A stretch of 42,189 nt of DNA from a virus: positions 1 through 42,189 of the IMG/VR virus record IMGVR_UViG_3300035001_000009. The stretch is one strand, 5' to 3'. The position numbers and the translations under genes are program-made. A model generated the notes under the pieces. It was not told the DNA's origin, searched no databases, and saw nothing but the letters and a program-made list of their open reading frames with translations. This document shows, piece by piece, positions 1-7,042 of this stretch. Position 1 is the stretch's first letter. Every line of letters starts with the position of its first letter.

Positions 1-213
1 TCAGTCGCTTGGGGCGTTCTTGATCCAGTCGCGCACGGTGGCGGTGGAGAGCTTGCCGGCCTCAGCGATGACTCGCACGGATCCTCCAGCTTCGGAGGCG
101 GCGAGCACTGCAGCTTTCATCTCGGCGTCGGATCGTCGGCGTGCTTCGGCCGCGCGCTCGAGGCGTCCGCGGTGTGCGGCGTCGAGTTCCTGGCGGGGGC
201 GGGTCACATTCAT
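1..213 (-). CDS. small helix-turn-helix protein
   Basis: 70 aa basic protein. A charged N-terminal helix (about residues 8-38) is followed by a helix-turn-helix at about 42-66 (core SVRVIAEAGKLSTATVRDWI), so DNA binding is likely. The ATG at 213 is chosen because AAGAGG lies about 9 bases upstream; the longer open frame to 444 runs through the divergent promoter region and the start of the next gene. It is transcribed away from the plus-strand conversion genes. In the circular form of the phage it would lie beside the integrase across attP, so a role in excision or integration control is possible but only inferred. The stop codon is the first three bases of the window, so the gene is complete. 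Confidence 0.7.
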   Translation of the reverse strand: MNVTRPRQELDAAHRGRLERAAEARRRSDAEMKAAVLAASEAGGSVRVIAEAGKLSTATVRDWIKNAPSD

Positions 214-310
214 AGCGTATTGCCTCTTCCATTTCGTAGTAGTTCTGCTACGGTATAGCGTAGCAACTCCACCACGAAACCGGATACCGGTTTCCAACGA
301 AAGGCACATC
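214..310. promoter_or_regulatory. divergent promoter region with inverted repeats
   Basis: 97 bp between divergent starts. At 235-263 the pentamers CGTAG, CTACG and CGTAG alternate, making two overlapping inverted repeats (235-252 and 248-263). GTAGCAACT at 260-268 is also found (reverse strand) in the right-end immunity control region at 39791-39799. A TATAGC at 254-259 could be a plus-strand -10. These features suggest an operator, possibly for the prophage repressor; that link is inference from a 9-base match. Confidence 0.4.
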
Positions 311-613
311 ATGTTCAAGGCACTTGTCACCCTCGCCCTCACTCTCGGACTCGCCGCCGGAACCGGACTGGGAACCGCACCGCGCTTCGCCGAGCGCCTC
401 GCCGAGTTCGACGCCACAACAGTCGGCATCCAGGTCGCCCACACCGCGCACCTCGCGGACCCTGAGGACCAGCGCGCCGAGCGGGCCTACATCGCCCTCA
501 CCGAGCACTGCGCCGACCTCGTTGCTCTGTACAACGTCGGCGCCGAAGCCGCACCCGCCGATTTCGCTGCCGCTCACCTCCCCGCCTCGCTCGACATCGC
601 GGAGTGCCGCTGA
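311..613 (+). CDS. small hypothetical protein, exported or membrane-anchored
   Basis: 100 aa. Residues 2-24 are hydrophobic after one Lys, typical of a signal peptide or single N-terminal anchor; the rest is acidic and alanine-rich with two Cys (about 68 and 99) that could pair outside the cell. CGAAAGG lies 5-6 bases before the ATG. First gene of the rightward left-end cluster. No family is recognised. The position beside the polysaccharide polymerase suggests expression in the lysogen, which is inference. Confidence 0.6.
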   Translation: MFKALVTLALTLGLAAGTGLGTAPRFAERLAEFDATTVGIQVAHTAHLADPEDQRAERAYIALTEHCADLVALYNVGAEAAPADFAAAHLPASLDIAECR

Positions 614-656
614 CCGTCGTAGAATCGATGACCTCGGCCGGAGAAAGGATCCGGCC

Positions 657-971
657 ATGGCATCACGAGGACTCTCACCCGACGTTCGGCTCAGCGTCCG
701 CCTCGACGCGATCTGCTCCCGCAACCGTTACACCACCGATCCCGCGCCCGTCATCGCCGAACTGCTCGCCACCGCCGGCGACCGGCACCACATCCTCACC
801 GAGTCTGTCGGCACCTGGGTCGGCTACTTCGAGGACGATTACACCCGCATCCTGTGCACTGCACTGCGGGACCTTCCCGGCCTCGAGCCATGGATCGCGG
901 TCGGGCAGGAGAGACGGTCTATGCCAGCGCCGAGCACTCTCGGGTACACGCGCCCACCTGGAGTCCGCTGA
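657..971 (+). CDS. hypothetical protein
   Basis: 104 aa soluble protein, no membrane segment, no recognised domain. The start is supported by GAGAAAGGA 7-8 bases upstream. The frame is followed within 11 bases by a strong hairpin terminator, so it is probably the last gene of a two-gene unit with the gene at 311. Function unknown. Confidence 0.6.
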   Translation: MASRGLSPDVRLSVRLDAICSRNRYTTDPAPVIAELLATAGDRHHILTESVGTWVGYFEDDYTRILCTALRDLPGLEPWIAVGQERRSMPAPSTLGYTRPPGVR

Positions 972-981
972 GACGACGAAA

Positions 982-1015
982 AGACCCCCACCCGGCCGAA
1001 GCAGAGTGGGGGTCT
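982..1015 (+). terminator. hairpin terminator after the first plus-strand unit
   Basis: Perfect 10 bp arms AGACCCCCAC (982-991) and GTGGGGGTCT (1006-1015) around a 14-base loop. It lies just after the stop at 971 and closely resembles the hairpin at 2805-2839, including the preceding ACGACGAAA. No clear T-tract follows. Confidence 0.7.
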
Positions 1016-1198
1016 ATGATTTCGATCATGATGCAGCAGCTTGTCGACTGGGTGCGGTCGTTCTATGCGGAGCCGACTGTCTGCGGCACCTGCGGACGTG
1101 ACCTGTCCGACGTCGAGCCATGGGGTGCGATCGGTGCCCCAGGTCGTTACTGCTCCGAGGTATGCGCCGACGAGGGGACCTCCCACGGCGGCTGGTGA
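1016..1198 (+). CDS. small zinc-ribbon-like protein
   Basis: 60 aa. The Cys pattern CGTC (about residues 23-26) and YCSEVC (about 45-50) is that of a small zinc-binding knuckle pair. The ATG at 1016 touches the 3' arm of the preceding hairpin, whose GTGGGGG would be the only nearby ribosome-binding sequence; ATGs at 1028 and 1031 are alternatives. No function can be assigned. Similar small zinc-binding proteins recur across this genome. Confidence 0.5.
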   Translation: MISIMMQQLVDWVRSFYAEPTVCGTCGRDLSDVEPWGAIGAPGRYCSEVCADEGTSHGGW

Positions 1199-1212
1199 GC
1201 CGTAGCTCGCCC

Positions 1213-1218
1213 TATACT
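1213..1218 (+). promoter_or_regulatory. possible -10 element for the polymerase gene
   Basis: TATACT matches 5 of 6 bases of the sigma-70 type -10 box. It would start transcription near 1225, just before GTG at 1229. No good -35 box is seen 17 bases upstream. It lies after the previous gene's stop and downstream of a terminator, where a new promoter would be needed. Confidence 0.4.
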
Positions 1219-1228
1219 CGCAGGGTGA

Positions 1229-2572
1229 GTGAGACGTCGATGCCCAGGTTCAGCCGTGCCTGAACTACTCCTCTTCGTCTTCGCCCTCGTCGGACTCTAT
1301 GCGATCACCGCTGGTGCGCGATTCGGCCACCTGTCCGTGATCAGCCTGTTCGTCTACGCGCAGGCGATGATGGCCGCTGGCACGCTTCCGGCGCTCGACC
1401 CTGCGCAACCCGCCGACGAGATGCATGGCACGCTGATCATGCTGACCTTCAGCACCCTCGTCGTTGTCGCGTTCGTTGCTTCTTTCGTGAATCGCGAGCG
1501 CACGCGGAAGAACTACGCCCCGGAAGTTGACTACGCGATCCCCACCAAATCGGTTGCGTTCTGGATCATCCTTGCGCTCGCGGTCAGCGCCGGCTACTTC
1601 GCCAGCATCGGATACATCGCCTTCTTCGAGTCTCTGCAGTCGATCGCGGGGGACACGAACGAAGACCTCGCAGGGCTGCGCCTGGAGTCCTATGCGGGCA
1701 GCCGCTATTTCTTCCCCGGGTACGTGAACCAGTTCAAGAACTCGCTGCTCCCTGCCCTGACAATCGCGGCGATCGTTTCCGCGTACCACTTCCGCAAGAC
1801 GGGTCGCATGGTGCTCGCGCTCATCTTGATCCCCGCGACGCTCGTGTTCCTCCTCGGCACGGGCCAGCGTGCAGCGTTCGTTCTCGCCCTCGCCCTTGCC
1901 GTCGTGTCGGCGTACCTGATCGCACCGAAGAACTTCAAGAAGTACGCACTCCGCGTCGGGCTGCTCGGCGTCGCCCTGTTCTTCCTCACCACCATCGCTG
2001 GCGGTCGAGCGGCCGATGACCTCCGCGCCGCCGCCGGGTTCGGACAGCAGATCGGCATCCTTTTCGAACAGCTCGCGTTCCGCCTCTTCGGCAGCAACCA
2101 GCTGAGCTCGGTGGTCGGCTTCCAGTACGTCTACGAGCAGCAGATTCCTGCCGGCAGCGAATGGTGGCAGGGCATCGTTGGACTGCTCCCCGGTCAGGCG
2201 GGAAGTGACCTGTCGAACCGGATCTTCCAGGTGCTCTACGGCTCCACGCGAGGCACCTCGCCCGTGTCCCTGTGGGGATCGGCCTACCACAACTTCGGTT
2301 TGCCCGGAGCGATCGTGCTCGCCGCCTTGCTCGCCATTATCTTCTGCCGCATCGCGACCAAGATCAACACCACACAGCACACGAACCTGATCCAGATCGT
2401 CGGCATGGCCGGGGTCACCGTTGTCCTTGGCACCTGGATCGCGGACGGTCCCACGTCCATCATCAACACAGGGGTCGTGATGTACATGGTCATCTGGTGG
2501 TGGGGCTCCCGCCTCGAGAAGAAGAAACGCCCCGTGAGCAGGCGCGCGTCGGTCACTAGGATAAACGCATGA
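1229..2572 (+). CDS. Wzy-like polysaccharide repeat-unit polymerase
   Basis: 447 aa integral membrane protein with about 10-12 hydrophobic segments, a long periplasm-facing-type loop around residues 260-345 and a basic C-terminus. This is the architecture of O-antigen or oligosaccharide repeat-unit polymerases, which join lipid-linked sugar repeats at the outer face of the membrane. Start uncertain: GTG 1229 lies about 4 bases after a predicted transcription start; GTG 1256 (MPELLLF) gives a cleaner N-terminus and overlaps the stop of a 7-codon frame starting at 1240, so it could be translationally coupled. The gene is co-transcribed with the membrane protein at 2569 and ends at a strong terminator. 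In phage D3 of Pseudomonas a phage wzy gene changes the O-antigen of lysogens; a similar role is inferred here. The family assignment rests on topology, not on catalytic motifs. Confidence 0.7.
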   Translation: MRRRCPGSAVPELLLFVFALVGLYAITAGARFGHLSVISLFVYAQAMMAAGTLPALDPAQPADEMHGTLIMLTFSTLVVVAFVASFVNRERTRKNYAPEVDYAIPTKSVAFWIILALAVSAGYFASIGYIAFFESLQSIAGDTNEDLAGLRLESYAGSRYFFPGYVNQFKNSLLPALTIAAIVSAYHFRKTGRMVLALILIPATLVFLLGTGQRAAFVLALALAVVSAYLIAPKNFKKYALRVGLLGVALFFLTTIAGGRAADDLRAAAGFGQQIGILFEQLAFRLFGSNQLSSVVGFQYVYEQQIPAGSEWWQGIVGLLPGQAGSDLSNRIFQVLYGSTRGTSPVSLWGSAYHNFGLPGAIVLAALLAIIFCRIATKINTTQHTNLIQIVGMAGVTVVLGTWIADGPTSIINTGVVMYMVIWWWGSRLEKKKRPVSRRASVTRINA

Positions 2573-2784
2573 CCACTACCGTGTTGCGATTCCTCGGGCT
2601 CGGCCTGTTTGCCGTCTGGGGCGTCCTCGCGTGCGTCCACATCTTTCTGACAGACATCGATGCCGCCCAAGCCGTCGCGTTTCAGGATGTGCTGCCCCTC
2701 GCCTTCGCGAGCTGCATCCTCGGCGTACTGCTAATCGCGCTTGCGAGCGCCATCGACTACCGGGCAAAACGCGCCGAGCGGTAG
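2569..2784 (+). CDS. small two-helix membrane protein
   Basis: 71 aa with two membrane helices (about residues 5-27 and 38-61) and a basic tail RAKRAER. Its ATG overlaps the polymerase stop (ATGA), so the two are translated together. It may be a partner or regulator of the polymerase. Phage D3 pairs its polymerase with a small hydrophobic inhibitor of the host enzyme; that parallel is inference only. Confidence 0.65.
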   Translation: MTTTVLRFLGLGLFAVWGVLACVHIFLTDIDAAQAVAFQDVLPLAFASCILGVLLIALASAIDYRAKRAER

Positions 2785-2804
2785 AACCACTCTGGAACGA
2801 CGAA

Positions 2805-2839
2805 AGGACCCCCACTCTCAGTGTGAGAGTGGGGGTCCT
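2805..2839. terminator. strong bidirectional terminator between convergent operons
   Basis: Perfect 16 bp arms (2805-2820 and 2824-2839) around a 3-base loop, core GGACCCCCACTCTCA. It separates the plus-strand conversion unit from the minus-strand late operon, whose last gene stops at 2849, and can serve both. The outer part is nearly identical to the hairpin at 982-1015. Confidence 0.9.
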
Positions 2840-2848
2840 CGTTTGCAT

Positions 2849-4198
2849 CTAATAGCGCCGCCGCACGACCTCGCTGACGGGCAGGACGGTCATGTACTTC
2901 AACGCGAGGTAGTCGATGACGGCCTGGAAGTCTGCCGTTGCCCAGTGGGTTGCCGCAGATGGTGTCGTCACGATCTGGTGGAAGCAGATGATCAGCCAGG
3001 TGCCTTCCGCGCGGCACCTGTCGATCGCCGCCGTCACGGACGCGACTGTGGTCGTGTTGGTGATGTACAGCGATCGGAGCTTCGACGGCACCGACGGGCG
3101 GATCGCCTCTTGGGTCGTCCCCGAGGTCGTGCGCGCCGTCGCGAAGAAGCTGTCGATGATCCGCGCCTGCGCCGGCGTGTACCGGCCCATCGGGAAGGCG
3201 AGGTGATCGCTGCCCCGGAACCCGTTTGCCGTCAACCATCCGATGCTCTTCCGACACTCGGCATCCAGCTGCGTCGGGGTGAGGACGTCGAACCCGGTGG
3301 CATGGGCATCCAGAGAGGAGGCGTGCGCCGCAACATCCCACCCCGCGTTCTGAAGCTGTCGCAGTTGCGTCAGCGTCATGAACGAGGAGGACGAACCAAT
3401 CGCGTCACAGATCGTGTATGCCGTGCCCGCGTACCCCTTCGCCGTCATGATCGGCTCTGCGACCGTGGCGTGATTCACCCAGGAGTCGTCGAACGTCAGC
3501 GACACGACCCCACCGTGAGCCTGAGGCACGAGGCTGATGCCGCCAAGGTCAACCGTTCCAGAGGATCCAGCGTTCGAGTCCGTCTGAAGCCGCAGCGTCG
3601 TGAGCGCCGCGCGCGATGGGGCGCCTGTCACCACGGCATCCGCGAAGTTCAGGATGACCGGTGTCCAGTCGCCCGTCTTGACGAACTTCGAAGCTTCGTC
3701 GTCGGGCCGGGACTGGATGGTCCACTCGAAGAACGCCGTCATGCCCGTGTTCCCCGCGAAGAACTTGAGCGTGTGCGCGGCGTGCATGTTGAGACGCACC
3801 CAGACTCGGAATGCTCTCTGAGTCAGATCGAGCGCGAGGCCCGCCTTCTGGATGTACCCCACTGGGCTGCCGACCGCTGTCGTGAAACGGAGGAAGTGCT
3901 GACTCAGCGGCCCGCCAAGCTCCTGCAGCACGAACGAGGACGTGCTCGTGTTCGCCCAGCCGTGACCAACCGCGGGCACGAACACGAAGGAGGAGTCCGG
4001 TTCGACGAGAGGCCGCGGGCCCTCCACGCGCGCCGCCACGCGCGCAACCGCGAGCGACGTCTCCGACGCGGGCGTTTCGACGTTGATGGCGATCGCGGAG
4101 TCGGTCGGGACGCCGTTCACGCCAGGCGCACCGGGGACGCCTTGCTCGCCCTGGAAGCCGCGGGGCCCCTTGATGTTGGCGATCGGTGTCCGGATCAT
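2849..4198 (-). CDS. tail protein with collagen-like start and NodB polysaccharide deacetylase domain
   Basis: 449 aa. Residues 11-30 are Gly-X-Y collagen-like triplets; 35-225 look like a beta-rich carbohydrate-binding or jelly-roll region; 228-449 form a NodB carbohydrate esterase. Visible motifs: TFDD (235-238, catalytic base and metal Asp), a His pair in HASSLDAH (292-299, metal ligands), FPMGRY (335-340) and FHQI (406-409). The family removes N- or O-acetyl groups from surface glycans. Last gene of the late operon, next to the other tail-fibre gene, so it is probably a receptor-binding or glycan-modifying tail protein. The start follows the upstream stop by 2 bases. The His motif differs from the usual H-S/T-x-x-x-H spacing, so activity should not be assumed. 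Confidence 0.85.
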   Translation of the reverse strand: MIRTPIANIKGPRGFQGEQGVPGAPGVNGVPTDSAIAINVETPASETSLAVARVAARVEGPRPLVEPDSSFVFVPAVGHGWANTSTSSFVLQELGGPLSQHFLRFTTAVGSPVGYIQKAGLALDLTQRAFRVWVRLNMHAAHTLKFFAGNTGMTAFFEWTIQSRPDDEASKFVKTGDWTPVILNFADAVVTGAPSRAALTTLRLQTDSNAGSSGTVDLGGISLVPQAHGGVVSLTFDDSWVNHATVAEPIMTAKGYAGTAYTICDAIGSSSSFMTLTQLRQLQNAGWDVAAHASSLDAHATGFDVLTPTQLDAECRKSIGWLTANGFRGSDHLAFPMGRYTPAQARIIDSFFATARTTSGTTQEAIRPSVPSKLRSLYITNTTTVASVTAAIDRCRAEGTWLIICFHQIVTTPSAATHWATADFQAVIDYLALKYMTVLPVSEVVRRRY

Positions 4199-4200
4199 AG

Positions 4201-4674
4201 TTAGCTCACCATCTCGAGAATGCCAGTGCCGACGTTGGGGTCGTCGACGGAACCGTTGAGGTACCACCCCTTGTAACCGGGAGGTGGCGGGTCGAGGGAA
4301 ACGAGGACGCTGTTCGGCGCGGCCGCGAAGTCGGTCATGTCGCCGACGTTGCCGCCGCCGTCGACTGCGGTGAACTCCCACGTCTCGGTGCCGTGCCAAA
4401 TCTTCTGGAGGTCCTCGGCGAGTTCGAACCGGCCGACCTCAACGACGTAGGGTACGCCCGCGGTGCCACCGGCGACTGGGGTCAGATCCCCGGACGGAAT
4501 GAGGTTCATCGTGAACGCGCCCGCCGCGAGGGCGACGGGCACGCGGACGTCCGAGACGAGACCGTCCGGTCCGAAGGCGGAGACCTTCGGGCGGACGGTC
4601 ATCTCGGGCTGCCAGCCGCCGAGGTTGCCGAGGCCGATGTCGGTCAGCGCGCCCGTGTAGGCGTACGTGACCAT
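4201..4674 (-). CDS. probable minor tail / tail fibre protein
   Basis: 157 aa, no membrane segment, rich in Gly, Val and Thr and probably beta-structured. Begins VTYAYTGALTDIG and has a PPPPGYKGWYLNG turn near the C-terminus. Its start overlaps the upstream stop (TGATG) and the deacetylase gene follows 2 bases later. Position at the end of the tail/lysis block suggests an upper fibre or adaptor for the deacetylase protein. No specific family recognised. Confidence 0.6.
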   Translation of the reverse strand: MVTYAYTGALTDIGLGNLGGWQPEMTVRPKVSAFGPDGLVSDVRVPVALAAGAFTMNLIPSGDLTPVAGGTAGVPYVVEVGRFELAEDLQKIWHGTETWEFTAVDGGGNVGDMTDFAAAPNSVLVSLDPPPPGYKGWYLNGSVDDPNVGTGILEMVS

Positions 4675-5186
4675 CAGTCGCCCTTGATCTCGATCTGCCC
4701 GGAGACGCTGGTCGGGCTGGCCACACGGATCTGGCCGTTCTCCACGATGTGCGTGGCCTGGTCGCGCCAGGTACCGTCCGCGCCCTGCGCCATGATGACA
4801 ACCTTCTGCTGCTGACCGCTGGTGAAGATCGCGACCGCGGAGGAGAACATCGTGAGGGCGAGAGAGATCCCGGTGACGATTTGGGTGTTCACGGCGTCGT
4901 CGTACAGTCCGAGGAGGACGAGCGACGGCGAGACGACAGTGGCGAGGGTGTAGATCGTCGCGCGGACGATCGCCCAGCCCTGGGTGGCCCAGTCCGCTAC
5001 GCGCACGTTGACGAGGTTGAGCAGCGATGCGACCGCGCCGACAACGGCGCCAGCGATGATGAGCAGCTGCTCCCACGTGCCAGCGGTGCCGTAGCCGAGC
5101 ATGATCGCGAGCGTGGCGAGAGCGGCCAGGAATGCCTGGATCAGCTGTCGACGCTCGGGCGTGAGGAAACGGGCGAGTGCGTTCAT
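4674..5186 (-). CDS. holin-like membrane protein
   Basis: 170 aa with four predicted membrane helices (about residues 16-33, 41-59, 73-96, 103-122) and a soluble C-terminal tail of about 45 residues. Size, topology and position in the block with the endolysin fit a holin or holin-associated protein. ATGA overlap with the upstream gene. The C-terminal extension (GQIRVASPTSVSGQIEIKG) is unusual for a simple holin and may bind a partner. Confidence 0.65.
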   Translation of the reverse strand: MNALARFLTPERRQLIQAFLAALATLAIMLGYGTAGTWEQLLIIAGAVVGAVASLLNLVNVRVADWATQGWAIVRATIYTLATVVSPSLVLLGLYDDAVNTQIVTGISLALTMFSSAVAIFTSGQQQKVVIMAQGADGTWRDQATHIVENGQIRVASPTSVSGQIEIKGD

Positions 5187-5800
5187 GATGCGGGTTCTCC
5201 TTCGGGAGGATCAGGGATGGGGTCAGGTTTCGGTTCAGGGGTGATGACGATGCGGCACGGGCCGGGTACGTCGCGGATGGTGCCGTCGGTCATGACGAAC
5301 TGCCAGGTGCCGTCTTCGAGGCAGGTGATGGTGGCGACGCCGACGCCTGGAGCGCCGGGGTCACCCGGATCGCCCTTGTCGCCTTGATCGCCTTTGTCGC
5401 CCTGCTCGCCCTTCGCGCCCGCGGTACCGGGGTCTCCCGAGTCGCCCTTGTCACCCTTGTCGGCTGTGCAGGGGGGGCCGGAGGCGAAGCATGCGCGGAT
5501 GCCATCCATCACCTGTGCCGCGGAAGCGGGAGGCCCCTGCGGGCCGCGTTCGCCGTCCTTGCCGTCCTTCCCGTTGGCGGGGACGAGAGGGCTGACCTCG
5601 GCCGGTTCTTCGCCGTCAGGTTCGACGCCCTCATCGAGCAGCTGCTCGTAGAGTTCCTGCGCGTTCGCCTGGGAAGCGGCGAGTTCATCGCGCTGCGTCT
5701 GCGCGGTGACGGCGAGCCATACGACGCCAGCGAGCAGCGCGATGACTGAGATGCCGACCACGGCGAAGGTGGCGATGCGCCAGAGTCGTCCGTCCTTCAT
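5183..5800 (-). CDS. membrane-anchored collagen-like protein
   Basis: 205 aa. One N-terminal membrane helix (about 8-32), a short coiled-coil (about 33-57), an acidic stretch, two blocks of Gly-X-Y triplets (about 75-92 and 115-150, for example GDKGDSGDPG), and a C-terminal domain with Cys residues (CLEDGTW...CRIV) ending in a Pro-rich tail. The helix-first layout implies N-terminal anchoring in the host membrane with a trimeric collagen rod outside, not a virion fibre. It lies between two holin-like genes and overlaps both by 4 bases, so it may belong to the lysis cassette, for example as a spacer across the cell wall. The start at 5800 is chosen for the hydrophobic N-terminus; a longer frame to 5875 looks non-coding. 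Confidence 0.7.
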   Translation of the reverse strand: MKDGRLWRIATFAVVGISVIALLAGVVWLAVTAQTQRDELAASQANAQELYEQLLDEGVEPDGEEPAEVSPLVPANGKDGKDGERGPQGPPASAAQVMDGIRACFASGPPCTADKGDKGDSGDPGTAGAKGEQGDKGDQGDKGDPGDPGAPGVGVATITCLEDGTWQFVMTDGTIRDVPGPCRIVITPEPKPDPIPDPPEGEPAS

Positions 5801-6084
5801 GGTGTTCCTTTCAGGATCAGGGCGACACCGAGAGAGACGACGCCGGAGACGATCGCCATGACGATCGCGAACCACTGTCGCGCTCTCTCTTTGCGCTGCT
5901 CCTCCTGCGTTGTCTCGATCGACTGGAGCCGGGCGGTCAGGCGGTCATCGGTCTCTTTCTGCGCCTGCTGGAAGGCAGCAAATAGCGCCTGCGAGACCAT
6001 CCCGGCCGTGACCTTGTCGACCGACGATCGAAGCTCGCGCATCGCGCGCATGAGCTCCCAGCCGGTCGGTTCCGGCTCAGTCAC
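5797..6084 (-). CDS. XhlA-like coiled-coil membrane protein
   Basis: 95 aa: an amphipathic coiled-coil (about residues 8-68) followed by one C-terminal membrane helix (about 70-91). This is the layout of the XhlA family, small proteins that work with holins in phage lysis of Gram-positive hosts. It lies immediately after the endolysin gene (8 bp overlap). Assignment is by topology and position. Confidence 0.65.
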   Translation of the reverse strand: MTEPEPTGWELMRAMRELRSSVDKVTAGMVSQALFAAFQQAQKETDDRLTARLQSIETTQEEQRKERARQWFAIVMAIVSGVVSLGVALILKGTP

Positions 6085-7042
6085 GACCCGCTGTGCCGAC
6101 GCGCTTGCGGTCTTCCCACTCCGCGTATGTGAGGTTCTTCGCGTTGCCGTACAGGCGAGCCCACCCGTTCGCGACCGCGATCGCGTCCTCGCGCTTCATG
6201 CCCTCGGTGGTGTCCCAGAACCCCCGGGCCCAGAGTGCGTAGGTGAGCGCGTCGCCGTCCTGGATCATGATGACTTCGGCGTCGTCGCGCTGCTTGGTCG
6301 GCATCGGCAACCCGTACCCGCACACTGTCGCGATTGCCTGCAGGGAGGTGTCGAGGCCCTTGATGACGAGCCCGCCCGTGATGGCGTAGTTCGCCTCCGG
6401 TGCGGTGCACACCCGCATGAGTGCCTGCCCCTTCGGGTAGACGTCATTCGTGATGCCCTCGACGGCGTAGACGTCCGGGAAGCTGGTGCCGCTGATGTAC
6501 ATGGCGTTCTCCTTCCGCCGCCGCAGCAGCGCAGTGTCAGGTGTCGGTGTGACAGCGTCAGTGGCGCCGCCCGAAGCCGAGCCTCCGCCAGGGGTGTCGA
6601 TCGTTCCGAGCGGACCCCAGAAGGTCCAGTGCCACCACTCGCGGAAGCCCATGCCCTCGCAGGTGATGTTGTGGCGCTTCGCGAGCGCCTGGCCTGCCCG
6701 GTGCGCCGGAGTGTCCCGGTCGTACGGGTAGGCGAGATCGGATGCGCGGCGCTTCTCGTGGTTGCTGGCGCCGGGGGCTGCGATCGTGGCGTTGCCTTTG
6801 ACGCGCTTCCAGTACCCGTGACCTGTCCAGTACCGCCGGTCGTTGAACGGGCCGACGTCACGAGGGCCCGATGACGGCACGTAGGCGTCGCGGAAGATCT
6901 GCTCCTGCAGCGCCTCTTCTCGGTCTCCGCTGTTGACGACCGGTTCCGCGTATCCCGCTGCGACGAGGTCTGCGCCCCAGGCCGCGAAAGCTTTGCGCGT
7001 CCCCGATGCCAGGTGGTACCGTCCGCTTGCATATCGAGTCAT
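6077..7042 (-). CDS. lysA: endolysin, M15/VanY-type peptidase domain
   Basis: 321 aa. Residues 1-148 form an M15 D,D-/L,D-carboxypeptidase-like domain with zinc-ligand and catalytic motifs SNHEKRRASD (His95, Asp102) and EWWHWTF (His138). A Gly/Ser/Pro linker (about 152-172) leads to a C-terminal domain of about 140 residues that probably binds the cell wall. It would cleave peptidoglycan stem peptides after holin action. ATG 7042 is chosen because MTRYASGRYHLASG starts the domain; it overlaps the upstream stop by 4 bases. No N-acetylmuramidase or lysin B partner is seen. Confidence 0.88.
   Translation of the reverse strand: MTRYASGRYHLASGTRKAFAAWGADLVAAGYAEPVVNSGDREEALQEQIFRDAYVPSSGPRDVGPFNDRRYWTGHGYWKRVKGNATIAAPGASNHEKRRASDLAYPYDRDTPAHRAGQALAKRHNITCEGMGFREWWHWTFWGPLGTIDTPGGGSASGGATDAVTPTPDTALLRRRKENAMYISGTSFPDVYAVEGITNDVYPKGQALMRVCTAPEANYAITGGLVIKGLDTSLQAIATVCGYGLPMPTKQRDDAEVIMIQDGDALTYALWARGFWDTTEGMKREDAIAVANGWARLYGNAKNLTYAEWEDRKRVGTAGRD

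Noticed and set aside
2741-4204. 487 aa plus-strand frame opposite the deacetylase gene
   Set aside because: Arg/His/Asp-rich composition typical of antisense frames in GC-rich DNA; the minus strand has clear NodB motifs.
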